The translations under genes and the position numbers were made by a program. From Leptodactylus fallax (lineage: Eukaryota > Chordata > Amphibia > Anura > Leptodactylidae), in assembly GCA_947044405.1 (NCBI GenBank), contig CAMRHE010000207.1, positions 1,250,001 to 1,314,000 of the forward strand: 64,000 bases of DNA. The letters run 5' to 3'. Below, piece after piece: positions 37,583 to 47,237 of the stretch (position 1 is the stretch's first letter; every line of letters begins with the position of its first letter). A model generated the notes under the pieces. The model saw only the letters and a list, made by a program, of their open reading frames with translations, made no database searches and was not told the origin of the DNA.

Positions 37583-40500
37583 AGATTGGCAGTCCCTGCC
37601 TATGACTGTATATCCAGAGGGTTGTACTTTTATGCACAGGGTGGTAGTATACCGATGTATGGCAGGCCAAACAAACTCATCCTGCGCATACCGAACAGGG
37701 GGAATACCAGCATTTGGCCTAGTGGTCCGTCTGAGGACCGGTGGTATATTATGGGGTGCTGCAGCTATGGGCTGAGAAGGACCAGCGGATTCCGCACCAG
37801 AGGGGGCACAGGCCGGAGATACAGTAGTCACAGGTGGAACATCCCCAGGAGCAGGGATCGGCCAACAATCATCCTCCTCGTCGGAGGCCCATTCCGCACC
37901 TCCATTCTCTGACTGTGGGAGCTCATTCACATTGGCAGGCCCATCGTGATTTGTCCCTTCAGAATGACACAGGCGCAACATATTTCGGTGAAGTACTCGA
38001 ACACAATCAGTTCCTTCTTTCTGGACCTGGTACACTGGCCCATTCGCATACTTGCGGCCAACAACACGATACGGCAAAGCCTCCCATCTGCTTTCCAATT
38101 TCCCTTGGGGTTTCTTGACACGAACTAGCACCAGGTCGCCTGGTTGCAATGGTGCTTCTTGCACTGGGGTCTTATCAGGATGGGGATGTTCTTGCAGGCG
38201 CTGCCGCACCAATCGATGGATCGTCTCAAGTCTCTGCCGATGCGCCCGCACCCAAGAGGTTGGATCCCTCGGAGGGAACCCATCCACATCATTCAACTGT
38301 AATTCTCCTATACTTCGCCCAGACCGCCCAAAGAGAAGTGTATAAGGAGAGTACCCCGTTGTAGAATGGACCTGATTGTTATAGGCCCACACCATTTCAG
38401 ACAAGAACTGAGGCCACTGTAACTTCTTGTCTTCCTCCAGAGTCCGCAGCATCTGTAGCAGAGTTCTGTTGAATCTTTCACAGGCCCCATTTCCCTGAGG
38501 GTGGTATGGAGTCGTGTGCGACTTCTTTATCCCGTAGATACGTTGAACTTCTTTCATTACGTGTCCCTCAAAGCAGGCGCCCTGGTCGGAGTGGATGCGT
38601 TGGGGGCACCCATATACTCGAATGAAATCTTGGCACAGAGCACGAGCTGCTGACTCAGCTGTCTGGTCCTTGGTGGCGGTTACCACCGCAAATTTGGTGA
38701 AGTGATCCACCATTACGAGGCAATACTGGTGTCCGCTATTGGATGGGCCCACCATTAGATAGTCTATCATGACGATTTCTAAAGGTTCCTGGGTCACGAT
38801 GGTTTGCAGGGGAGCTCTCTGTTCTATTGCCTTATGGATCTCACAAGTTCGACAGCTGCGGCATACTTCTTCGACCATTTGACGAAGACCAGGGCAGTAA
38901 ATCAGTCGCTGTAACCAACGAAAGGTCTTCTCATGACCAAAATGTCCATTCTTATTATGAGCCTCAACTGCCAAGGAGCGAGCCAGTTCACTAGGCACCA
39001 CAATTTGGTATCGAATGTCGATCTCAGAAGGTAAATAGACCTTTCGGCATAGCACTCCATTTTTCATCTCCAACTTTTCCCACTGACTCAAAACAGATAA
39101 TATCTCACGTGTCAGTCGTTCTCTTTCCTCTCTACAGGGCTTCTGGCCTTTCTCAACGCACTTGATCATCTGCGCCAGCCCCTCATGGGTCTGTTGTATC
39201 TGTGCCCATTCCTGTCGTGAGGGACCAAAGAAAGGAGCCATTTCAGTCCCCTCCATCTCAAACTGATTAGTGGCGGTCAAGGCCTGTGAAAATCTGCTGA
39301 AATCGGGCACCTCCACATGCTCCAACTCATGATCCACGTCTTCTGTGGGGGTCTGGGCAGTTACCCTAGAAAGTCCGTCAGCATTCTGGTTCTCTGTCTT
39401 GGACCGATACTTAATGCGGTAATTGAATGTAGACATTCGGGCTATCCACCTCTGCTCTAACGCCCCGAGCTTGGCATTTTCCAGGTGAGCTAGTGGGTTG
39501 TTGTCAGTCAGTACTAAAACTTCAGCACCGGTCAAATATTCAGAGAATTTCTCGGTCATGGCCCATACCAGTGCCAACAGCTCCAATTTAAATGAACTAT
39601 AATTCTCGGGGTTTCTTTCAGAATCTCTCAAAGACCGGCTGCCGTACGCTATGACCCTCTCCTGGCCATCCTGAAGCTGGGAAAGCACTGCTCCAAGACC
39701 ATACAGGCTTGCATCTGTATATAGCTGGAACGGCAAGTGGTAATCAGCATATGCCAAGATTGGGGCTGTTGTCAGTGCATCCTTCAATGCCTGGAAGGCT
39801 TGTTCCTGTTCAGGTCCCCACTTCACGGACCGGTTCTTTGGACCACCGGATGTGCCTCGTAGGAGAGCATTAAGTGGTGCTGCTACCTTGGCGAAATCCT
39901 TAATAAACCGTCGATAGTAACCGGCTACTCCAAGGAACGCCCTCACTTCTCGCAGGGTAGTCGGTATCGGCCAATCTTGAACAGCCGCTATCTTGTCTCT
40001 TGATGGTCTCACCCCTTCTCCTGATACGCGGTGACCCAAGTAATCAATTTCAGATTGGAACAACCGACATTTACTGGGTTTCAATTTGAGCCCATGTTCC
40101 CGCAATCTTCGAAATACTTGCCCCAACTGGTGGAGATGGTCTTCAAAGGTCGCAGAATACACTATAATGTCATCCAAGTAGATGAGAGTGAACTCAAAGT
40201 TGAAGTCACCGAGACATTTCTCCATCAACCGCTGAAACGTTCCGGGTGCATTTGTCAACCCGAAGGGCATCCGGTTAAATTCATATAGTCCCATGGGCAA
40301 GATGAATGCCGTCTTCTCCTTGTCTTTTGTGGCCATCGGCACCTGCCAATACCCACTAGCCAGATCTAGTGAGGAGAAGTACCGGGCTCTCCCTAGCGCT
40401 GAGAGGGACTCCTCAATCCGTGGCAAGGGGTAGGAATCTTGTACGGTGCAAGCGTTTAACTTCCGATAGTCTACGCAAAATCGGATGGACCCATCTTTTT

Positions 40501-41722
40501 TTCTTACTAACACCACAGGAGCCGCCCAGGGACTCTGGCTTTCTTGGATGATCCCACCCTGTAGCATCTTAGCTAACAGTTCTTTCACTTCCTGATACAA
40601 CTGTGGAGGAATTTGTCGGTAGCGCTCTCTAATTGGAGGGGTGTCTCCTGTGGGAATCTCATGGTAGATCCCTGTGGTACATCCAAAATCTTCAGCATAC
40701 CGTGCAAAGGTGGCTTGGTTCTCCCACAACAGCTCATCTACCTTCTGCACCCATTCCAGAGAACATGAACTTACATCCATCTTCATCTGTTCTCGAATTG
40801 CACAGCCATTCCATTCAGAGGTGGGTTCCTCATCTTCTCCCATGGACACAGTTACGGTCCACTCATCCCTTTCAGTCGGCTTCAGCTGCATTGGAGTTAC
40901 TTTCCTTACTTCCTCCGGAGTCACATAGATGTTAGCCAGCAGCCTCCCTGGGGTCAGGTCCACACTCTGGTCCTGAGTGTTTACACATCGAAGTGGTACT
41001 CTTCCATTGCGAACTATTGCCAAGGAACGGGCCACTAGCGGATCAACACCTCCTTCGGCTGCCTGCAGTGGTTCTACCAACACAGCTATGCCCTCTAGTT
41101 TCCGACAGGTGCCTACGGGCATGGACACTATTGTCTCCCGACTGGGTGGCAGTGTAACTTTTGTATGCAAAGGAACTGAAATTCGAGCCAGAGGACGCTG
41201 TGCATCTGAACTTTTCTGTAAGCCACATGTCCGGATCAGCCGCTGGAAAGCTGTTTGAGTAGGCCGATGGGTGGTGGTTTCTTTCCAATAACCGTGACCT
41301 TTCTTTTCAAAGAGGATCTGATCTAATTCTTTTAACACATTCATCCCCAAAATGACAGGGACCTTTACTTCATGTGACTCCTGTACCACCACAATGCCTT
41401 TCCTACCTAGATCTTGGCCACATACCCGGACATTCATCCAGGCCACTCCCACGACCGGAACTGGTAACTGGTTAGCTGCGACCACTCGTACGAATGTATG
41501 GGGATCATATTTCACATGTTGCCGGAAGTACCGTTCATAACAGTCTCTACTCAAGGTCGTTACTTGGGAACCCGTGTCAATCATCCCGGTAACCGGAATA
41601 CCCTCCATTTCCACCTGTATGACAGGACTTGCAGCGATCAGGTCATCATCAGGGCATTCTCCCCACATAGTCTCCTTGTCAGTCTCCCCTACTACACGCC
41701 CTTCAGCAGCAGGGGACTTCAG
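37580..41722 (-). CDS. pol: Pol polyprotein: protease, RT, RNase H, integrase (gypsy copy 1)
   Basis: Open without a stop from the gag end to TAA at 37580-37582. The first Met is at 41668 (1,362 aa; numbering below from it), but expression as a Gag-Pol fusion by -1 shift is more likely. Aspartic protease: DTGS at 31-34 and ILGMN at 106-110. Reverse transcriptase about 340-560: [36 protein letters not shown] and catalytic YLDD at 497-500. RNase H: TDAS (Asp652), Glu696, TDNN (Asp722). Integrase: zinc finger His904, His909, Cys939, Cys942; catalytic Asp969, Asp1028, Glu1064 (35 residues between the last two). A GPY/F-like module lies at about 1198-1216 (NGPVYQVQ). The last ~120 residues are Pro/Ala/acidic with no chromodomain seen. 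All key residues are present. Confidence 0.95.
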   Translation of the reverse strand: MKSPAAEGRVVGETDKETMWGECPDDDLIAASPVIQVEMEGIPVTGMIDTGSQVTTLSRDCYERYFRQHVKYDPHTFVRVVAANQLPVPVVGVAWMNVRVCGQDLGRKGIVVVQESHEVKVPVILGMNVLKELDQILFEKKGHGYWKETTTHRPTQTAFQRLIRTCGLQKSSDAQRPLARISVPLHTKVTLPPSRETIVSMPVGTCRKLEGIAVLVEPLQAAEGGVDPLVARSLAIVRNGRVPLRCVNTQDQSVDLTPGRLLANIYVTPEEVRKVTPMQLKPTERDEWTVTVSMGEDEEPTSEWNGCAIREQMKMDVSSCSLEWVQKVDELLWENQATFARYAEDFGCTTGIYHEIPTGDTPPIRERYRQIPPQLYQEVKELLAKMLQGGIIQESQSPWAAPVVLVRKKDGSIRFCVDYRKLNACTVQDSYPLPRIEESLSALGRARYFSSLDLASGYWQVPMATKDKEKTAFILPMGLYEFNRMPFGLTNAPGTFQRLMEKCLGDFNFEFTLIYLDDIIVYSATFEDHLHQLGQVFRRLREHGLKLKPSKCRLFQSEIDYLGHRVSGEGVRPSRDKIAAVQDWPIPTTLREVRAFLGVAGYYRRFIKDFAKVAAPLNALLRGTSGGPKNRSVKWGPEQEQAFQALKDALTTAPILAYADYHLPFQLYTDASLYGLGAVLSQLQDGQERVIAYGSRSLRDSERNPENYSSFKLELLALVWAMTEKFSEYLTGAEVLVLTDNNPLAHLENAKLGALEQRWIARMSTFNYRIKYRSKTENQNADGLSRVTAQTPTEDVDHELEHVEVPDFSRFSQALTATNQFEMEGTEMAPFFGPSRQEWAQIQQTHEGLAQMIKCVEKGQKPCREERERLTREILSVLSQWEKLEMKNGVLCRKVYLPSEIDIRYQIVVPSELARSLAVEAHNKNGHFGHEKTFRWLQRLIYCPGLRQMVEEVCRSCRTCEIHKAIEQRAPLQTIVTQEPLEIVMIDYLMVGPSNSGHQYCLVMVDHFTKFAVVTATKDQTAESAARALCQDFIRVYGCPQRIHSDQGACFEGHVMKEVQRIYGIKKSHTTPYHPQGNGACERFNRTLLQMLRTLEEDKKLQWPQFLSEMVWAYNNQVHSTTGYSPYTLLFGRSGRSIGELQLNDVDGFPPRDPTSWVRAHRQRLETIHRLVRQRLQEHPHPDKTPVQEAPLQPGDLVLVRVKKPQGKLESRWEALPYRVVGRKYANGPVYQVQKEGTDCVRVLHRNMLRLCHSEGTNHDGPANVNELPQSENGGAEWASDEEDDCWPIPAPGDVPPVTTVSPACAPSGAESAGPSQPIAAAPHNIPPVLRRTTRPNAGIPPVRYAQDEFVWPAIHRYTTTLCIKVQPSGYTVIGRDCQS

Positions 41723-42744
41723 TTTAACGGCGGTCTCTCATAAGTTTGTCGCTGCTCTGGACATCTAGCAGCAACGTGGCCCATCCGTCCACACTCCCAG
41801 CAGCGTATCCCCCGTCGTTCTGGCCATCTGTTTGGGCCCCTTCGGTAAGCCCCTTCGATTTCTCCTGAGCACTGCACTAAATGATTTGGACCCCTTCGGT
41901 AGGTCCTATCCTCACCCCTCCAGCGGGGTGGTGGGTGATTCTGACTTGCTGGGTGTGGATGGCTCACCCTTTCATCTCCAGTCTTCTGGAAGTCTGCAAT
42001 TTTCATAGACTGCTCATCACAACGAGTGTGCAAGTGTTCCATTTGTTCTTGCAGTTTCTGCATTACTGTGAAAATTTCTTTAACCGTCCCTTTTTCTACT
42101 GTCTCTGAGCCAGAACTAGCCCCCTGTGACAAAGTAACTCCAACTGCAGTCTGGGGCCTCGGGACCATACTATTGGCACGGGAGATGGCCTCTACCTGTA
42201 CATCATGGAATTTAGCATCAGTCTCTCGTCGTATAAAATCCTGCATAGTCACAGTTAAACTGCCGTCACGTATCCCCAGGACAAACTGGTCACGGAGAGT
42301 CCGATCAGGGTTACAGAAGGCTGGCGAGCCCCCTCTTTCCTTCCTTTGAATATCTCGGAGCAGTTCTTGTAGGGCATTTGCATATTGGGGAAGGCTTTCA
42401 TTCTCCTGTTGTACCCTCTGGAAGAACCGAGCCTGCAGAGACCCCAGCAATGCAGTTTCTCCATAGATGGTTTCTAGAATCTGGACTACTTGCTCAAATG
42501 TCTGCCTTTGTTCAAATGGCCTCAGTATCACCGTGGTCTTAGCATCCCCTTGTAATGTCAATATTGCTAGCTCTACTAGTACTTCTGGTGCGGTCTGGTA
42601 CATTCGCTGTATCATTCGTATCTGTTCCACCCACATACTCACTGACATATTATTGCCATCAAATTTAGCTAACTGACTCATTATAGCCCCTGCTGGCATT
42701 CTTCCTCCAGCACCATTCTCCCGAACGGGTGCGTCACCGTCCAT
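41719..42744 (-). CDS. gag: Gag polyprotein (gypsy copy 1)
   Basis: 341 codons from the ATG at 42744 (MDGDAPVRENGAGGRMPAGA) to TGA at 41719-41721. The open frame continues upstream into the LTR, but this ATG is the first one after the primer binding site, only 12 bases beyond it, so I choose it. The central region (YGETALLGSLQARFFQRVQQ and after) looks like a retrotransposon Gag capsid-type helical domain. A CCHC zinc knuckle, CWECGRMGHVAARC, lies at residues 315-328 with C-x2-C-x4-H-x4-C spacing. A basic Arg/Gly/Pro-rich stretch precedes it. Gag packages the RNA in virus-like particles. The reading frame is unbroken. It ends in the sequence TTA AAC TGA, a likely frameshift point into pol. 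Confidence 0.92.
   Translation of the reverse strand: MDGDAPVRENGAGGRMPAGAIMSQLAKFDGNNMSVSMWVEQIRMIQRMYQTAPEVLVELAILTLQGDAKTTVILRPFEQRQTFEQVVQILETIYGETALLGSLQARFFQRVQQENESLPQYANALQELLRDIQRKERGGSPAFCNPDRTLRDQFVLGIRDGSLTVTMQDFIRRETDAKFHDVQVEAISRANSMVPRPQTAVGVTLSQGASSGSETVEKGTVKEIFTVMQKLQEQMEHLHTRCDEQSMKIADFQKTGDERVSHPHPASQNHPPPRWRGEDRTYRRGPNHLVQCSGEIEGAYRRGPNRWPERRGIRCWECGRMGHVAARCPEQRQTYERPPLN
41722..41728 (-). promoter_or_regulatory. Candidate -1 ribosomal frameshift site GTTAAAC
   Basis: In the gag frame the last codons read CCG TTA AAC TGA, so the heptamer G-TTA-AAC ends right at the gag stop codon. GTTAAAC is a known natural slippery heptamer (equine arteritis virus uses GUUAAAC). pol lies in the -1 frame relative to gag and is open from this exact point (CTG AAG TCC...) through to its end. 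No other gag-pol link is evident. A downstream stimulatory RNA structure was not examined by folding. Confidence 0.75.
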
Positions 42745-42756
42745 TCTGGTAAGCGG

Positions 42757-42774
42757 ATCCTGCCGACTACGCCA
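42757..42774 (-). other. Primer binding site, tRNA-Ser type
   Basis: TGGCGTAGTCGGCAGGAT on the minus strand starts 3 bases inside the LTR boundary. It is complementary to the 3' end (with CCA) of a vertebrate tRNA-Ser of the AGA/TGA type, over all 18 bases as I recall that tRNA. It would prime minus-strand DNA synthesis. Confidence 0.8.
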
Positions 42775-42777
42775 ATT

Positions 42778-43755
42778 TGTGAACCGAGAGCAAGGCAGGT
42801 GGTTTGGACTCCGCAACCAGAAATGAACGCACACGCGGTAGTTCAAGAAAAAAATATATATTTACTATAAGTTAATAAAGGCTAGTTAAAGGTAAAATGA
42901 CAGGGCTAAAGACAAGCAAAATATACAATATAGCATGAACAATTTCAAGGCAAATTCTGCAATGGTTTCTACTTTTACTCTGTCCACTTCTGCAGTATGG
43001 ACACTGCATGAACAATATACTCAAAACTATCCCTAACTGACCCTGACTTCACATTTGGGTGCACCCCCTTTTCCCCAGTGGTCCAGGTGGACCGCTTACA
43101 GTCCGTAGAAGCGCGCGGTGGGGCCCAAAGTCGGTCCTTTCTTTTATAGTGAAGCGTCCTCTCCTCACGGTTATCAGGATCTTGGGAGAAATGAAGACCT
43201 CTTTAACAGACAGGGAAACCAACTGAATGCAATGTAATCCAACAGCAGATTCCACTCAGCACACTGACAGTCCTGCCGAATCCATACACTGAGCTGGGAT
43301 GTAAGCCGGGATTTAGCAGGTGCCGTCCAGTACATCAACAGCACTGCGAGTCTCTATCTGTGGTATCCATATACACAGTCACAATGTCAGTCTCACTGAT
43401 CAGCCACTGAGCACAGTTCCTTTCACATGGACTCACTAGTCCTGTTGTCTCTTTACACTCTGTTTGTCTCTGGACCAAGATACAGCTTAGCTGTACAGAA
43501 AAATCTCCACACCAGTTCAATACAACACTTGCCAAGATGGCTGCTGCTCTCTGTCTCGTCACTTCCTGCTTCTCTGCTCACACTCTGTCTGCAGAACAGG
43601 CAGGCTGACATAAAAGGGGGGGGGGGTCTCACTCCAGCATCATGTCACAATTACAATGGCTGCTGTCTTAAAGGAACAGAATCACAGAAATACATTCAAC
43701 ATTAACAGTTTATACAGACAAATGAAGCTTAAGACAACATTGGCTGTCTCTTACA
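42778..43755 (-). repeat. 5' LTR of gypsy copy 1
   Basis: 978 bp. By eye it differs from the 3' LTR by one substitution (C at about 43256 where the other has T) and a two-base difference in a G run (11 against 9). It contains a TATA box on the minus strand. The short frames inside it (43049-43255, 43335-43562) also occur in the other LTRs and are not separate genes. Confidence 0.95.
43141..43148 (-). promoter_or_regulatory. TATA box in the 5' LTR
   Basis: TATAAAAG on the minus strand, within the U3-like half of the LTR. Transcription would be expected to start roughly 25-30 bases downstream, near 43115, leaving about 340 bp of R/U5 before the primer binding site. The start itself is not shown by the sequence. 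Confidence 0.6.
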
Positions 43756-43759
43756 TATA

Positions 43760-44422
43760 TACTGGATGCTTCTGAGACTCCTGTCAGCACTGGCATAGCT
43801 ATAGGGGTCTCAGTGGTCCCAGCTACAACCAGGTCCAGAAGCCAGGAGGTCCCACAGTTCACCCTCAACACACTAGGACTGGATAAACTTCATTGATCTC
43901 CTTTCTAGTTTGATGGTTGTCAGTCTATGCATCATAAATGTATTGTCCCTGCCATGTGGTGCACTGGAGAGAGATTTATGATACACAGACTTCCACTGTT
44001 ATAAAGGAGAAAATAAACCCTTTCATGGCAAAAATAGCAGTTGGTTAGCAGCATAGAGACAAGGAGGGATTCTGTGGGTAAGGCTGTGGAACAAAAGGGG
44101 AATGTTTATTATGTGGGGGCACCAACAGGGGATGGGATTAATAGGATGCTTGTGTGAGCAGACACGTCAACAAGTCCTCATGGCGGTCTAGGTTTGGATA
44201 AAGAAGGAGAGGGAAATGCTGCAAAAATGGACATATGGGACACGCCAGTTGTGCAGGGTCCCAAGTGGAGCTTTGGCAACAGGGCCATGAATCTTTATTT
44301 GCTCCCCAGTTTGTCAGGAGAATAGGAGTCCTTGACCCTGTACCAGTAAATGGAGTTCCCTAAGCAGTTACTTAAAGGGAACCTGCAACATTGAACATGG
44401 TGTCTTATCTGCAGGCAGCATG
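43760..44422. other. gene-free stretch
   Basis: Host flank right of gypsy copy 1. No frame with recognisable content and no clear repeat structure. Confidence 0.45.
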
Positions 44423-44426
44423 TTAT

Positions 44427-44846
44427 GCTTCGTTCACACCTGCGCTTGTTGTCCGTCCGTTGCCAATCCAGTGAAAATCTCGGCGAACTGGATTGGCGTC
44501 GGATACAGACCGGTCAGCGGCGCATTGGTTAAAAACCCATTCATTTGAATGGGTTTTTAAAGCAATGCGCGGGTGTGCGCTTACACCCTCTGCGCTGCGA
44601 ATCCTTTTTTTTCGTCGGAAACAAAGTCGGACACGCAGGACTTCGTGTCCGACGAAAAAAAAAAGGATTCGCAGCGCAGAGGGTGTAAGCGGCACACACC
44701 CGCGCATTGCTTTAAAAACCCATTCAAATGAATGGGTTTTTAACCAATGCGCCGCTGACCGGTCTGTATCCGATGCCAATCCAGTTCGCCGAGATTTTCA
44801 CTGGATTGGCAACGGACGGACAGCAAGCGCAGGTGTGAACCCACCC
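44427..44846. mobile_element. 420-bp near-perfect palindromic MITE
   Basis: The two halves (about 44431-44632 and 44645-44845) are inverted copies with only a few differences, closing at 'gtcggacacg... cgtgtccgac' around 44630-44650. The outer ends are gttcacacctgcgcttg and its inverse caagcgcaggtgtgaac. TTAT (or TTA) flanks both sides (44423-44426, 44847-44850). Because of the palindrome both strands encode nearly the same frame (MASDTDRSAAHWLKTHSFEW, at 44423-44779 minus and 44493-44852 plus). This is a structural artefact, not a gene. Confidence 0.85.
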
Positions 44847-45212
44847 TTATAGAGCAGGAGGAGCTGAGCAGATACCGGTAGATTTGTAGCTTTTGTGGGA
44901 AATATTCAATACAAAGTACAGTCATTTATTCATGGGGTTTGTATCATCCCTGTGGATATATAGGATTGTCTGCACTCACTGGTCATTTAACTATAAGAAG
45001 TGTTCTGTGTCTGTAATTTTTTTTGATCCATGGTTTTTAGCACTTTATTTCACTTACAAGTTACCATGATTTTATGTAGTTTATAATAATTTCTCGGAAT
45101 TACTTCTTGGACTGACTCTTTTATACATTATTCACCTTGTGTGTATACTGGTTTATTTGTAAGATTAAGGTAAGAATGAGCAGAGATGTAAATTAAAAAA
45201 AAAAATAACAAG

Positions 45213-45371
45213 TTACTCTAGGTTTACACCTGCACTTGGGTTTCCGTTATTTGGGACTGCTTGGGAACCGCTGGGTTTCCACCCAAAAAATGCGTAGAGA
45301 AAAGTCCTGCTTGAGGATTCTGGGACGGAATCCCAGAAAGGAAACCAAGCGCTGGCGTGAACCCAGCCTTA
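45213..45371. mobile_element. Short MITE, 'ggttcacac' family, TTA duplication
   Basis: TTA-CTCTAGGTTTACACCTGC at the left, GTGAACCCAGCC-TTA at the right. It lacks the central 'actataatgggg' module of the longer relatives, so it is an internally deleted member. Confidence 0.75.
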
Positions 45372-45467
45372 TTCTGAATCTCTACTCGCAAAATTATGTA
45401 TCAGCTAGTCCTGCGCTATTACATACTGCCTGTAGATTTAATAAAATTTTTAATGTGGCAGATTTAC

Positions 45468-45470
<3 letters not shown>

Positions 45471-45500
<30 letters not shown>
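45471..45500. repeat. (TA)n microsatellite
   Basis: About fourteen consecutive TA dinucleotides. Confidence 0.95.
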
Positions 45501-45501
<1 letters not shown>

Positions 45502-45502
<1 letters not shown>

Positions 45503-47237
45503 TATATTCCTGCAACATGATTATTAAAGGGGAAGGCCACAGGGGATACAAACCTTTATGGCTGCTTTTGCCCACAAGTAAGAAATTTACTGGTAGGTTG
45601 GACCCTGCTGAACTAGGTACTTTCCTGGTAATATGAGGGCAATGATCCATGAAGTAAGATGTCTGAGAGACAAATTGATGGCACAGATTTTAAGCAATAG
45701 ACTGTGGCATCAATATCATTGACATTACCACCATCCTAGAAACATGAAGACTGGGGCATCAAACCATAACATGTCACAAGTTAAAGGGGTTGTACAATTG
45801 AAATTACAAAAATTTTAAAAATCATTCTTGCCCACTAATCCCCCTACTGCTCACCTTCCAGTGCTTGCCAATTCCTCGTCTTTCGGGTCCTTCTTGGAAA
45901 TTCTCTCTGACTGAGGACAGTGATTGGCTGAGGGAGCATCTCCTGGTTGTCTGAAGGAACCAGTTATAGAGACCAGCAGAAACCCGGGAAGTATCAGAAT
46001 GAGTGTCGCAGGAGATCAGTAAGGTATCACTTTTTATGTTAACATCATACAGCCATTATTCATATAGTCGTGTGAATATAGCTTTACTGTAAGGTGAGAT
46101 TCATACAACATTTAGTGCCATTTCATCCCTATTTCGATACCTGAAACGTCAGTTGTGGTTTTGTTTGTCCATTTTGACCAAAGTGATGTTTTTGCAGTTT
46201 TTTTTTTTTACCATTAAAAGGGTTTTCAGTTTAACAAATCAAAACTTTTTCAAGTATCCTATTAAGACATCCTAAGTTGATAGAAGACCCTCATTCCTAA
46301 CCGCCATGTATTTGTCATATCAGAGAATATCTATAAGAGTGTGACTCTCACTATGGAAAACCCGCCATGTCCTTGCATTACAAAGACAGCCCAATGATTT
46401 CAGTGGGGATTGTGCATTGCTCTATTGTCCTATTGATGACGCTGCTTAGGTTTCCCCAAAGATTAAGGATAATTCCAGGGGGATCAAGTCAGGACATAAT
46501 AAATTCGGTTTATTTTGGGGGGGTCTCATCTAACAAAGATGGGGTTGTAAAAACAGCCAACCCTTTCAACTCCAGTGGGGAAAAACCACAATAATGAAAA
46601 CCACATGTAAATATTTCCTATACTATAAAACCACAAAAAAACAAAGCTTGCTGTCTCTGTAAAAACAAAAAAAAATGGTACAAGCAAATTTGCTGATTTT
46701 TCTTTTTTCGACAGTAGCCGTTCTTTTACATATCGCACCACTATCTCATTGTATAAAGGCAGTAAAGTACATCATATGCTCTTTTGAGACCAATAGTTGC
46801 TCATTCCCTCAGTGCCAGTAACTATGACTAACATCTTCTTTTGTCCCTGAACCATTCTCACAACCAGAATGGGGTCTCACAGTCAACTCCTACGTTTGGA
46901 CGCAATAGTAGAGATATGCCAGTGTTATGAAGAGAAAGTGACCCTGAGCATAAAAAGAAACTGACACACAGGAAAGCTTATGAAAACTATTCAACATTTT
47001 CACACGGCCAAGCTTTGTGTTCTCTAAATCCCGTGTACTGTTCTCTTCAGTCTAAAAGCAACAAATTGGTGATTATCAGCCCATGGTCTGTTCTATTTCA
47101 CTCCCATACTATTAGATGTGAAGCTGTGAGACCATGAGCACAAGCAGATCCTCATGTTTAGCCATTATTCCTTATGGGAAAGGCATAAAAAGACAGCATT
47201 AAACCTCACAAGTATATCATCACAGTATTAGACTCCT
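45502..47237. other. gene-free stretch
   Basis: No coding or RNA gene. At 45782 a 'ttaaaggggttgtacaattg' opening followed by 'ctcacctt.cagtgcttgcc' marks one of the TTAA-type anuran repeats, running to about 46020. A similar '...actcacctt' body is at 21353-21550 and 63220-63300. Confidence 0.45.

Larger units (their letters stand above)
36590..43755 (-). mobile_element. Complete Ty3/gypsy LTR retrotransposon (copy 1)
   Basis: 7,166 bp on the minus strand. Element order (its own 5' to 3'): 978-bp LTR (42778-43755), primer binding site, gag, pol in the -1 frame, polypurine tract, 976-bp LTR (36590-37565). The LTRs start TGTAAGAG and end GGTTCACA in element sense, the usual TG...CA. Four-base direct repeats TATA flank it (36586-36589, 43756-43759). 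Domain order is protease, RT, RNase H, integrase, the Ty3/gypsy order. There is no env: the pol stop overlaps the polypurine tract. All expected parts are present and uninterrupted, and the two LTRs are almost identical, so this is a very young insertion. Confidence 0.97.

Noticed and set aside
37466..42676. Numerous plus-strand frames opposite gag and pol
   Set aside because: Antisense shadows of a conserved minus-strand coding region.
41719..42846. Longer gag start inside the LTR (MNYRVCVHFW...)
   Set aside because: It lies upstream of the primer binding site and within the LTR; the Met at 42744 is the first after the PBS.
44423..44852. Matching 118-119-aa proteins on both strands
   Set aside because: Consequence of the palindrome; identical text on both strands shows structure, not coding.
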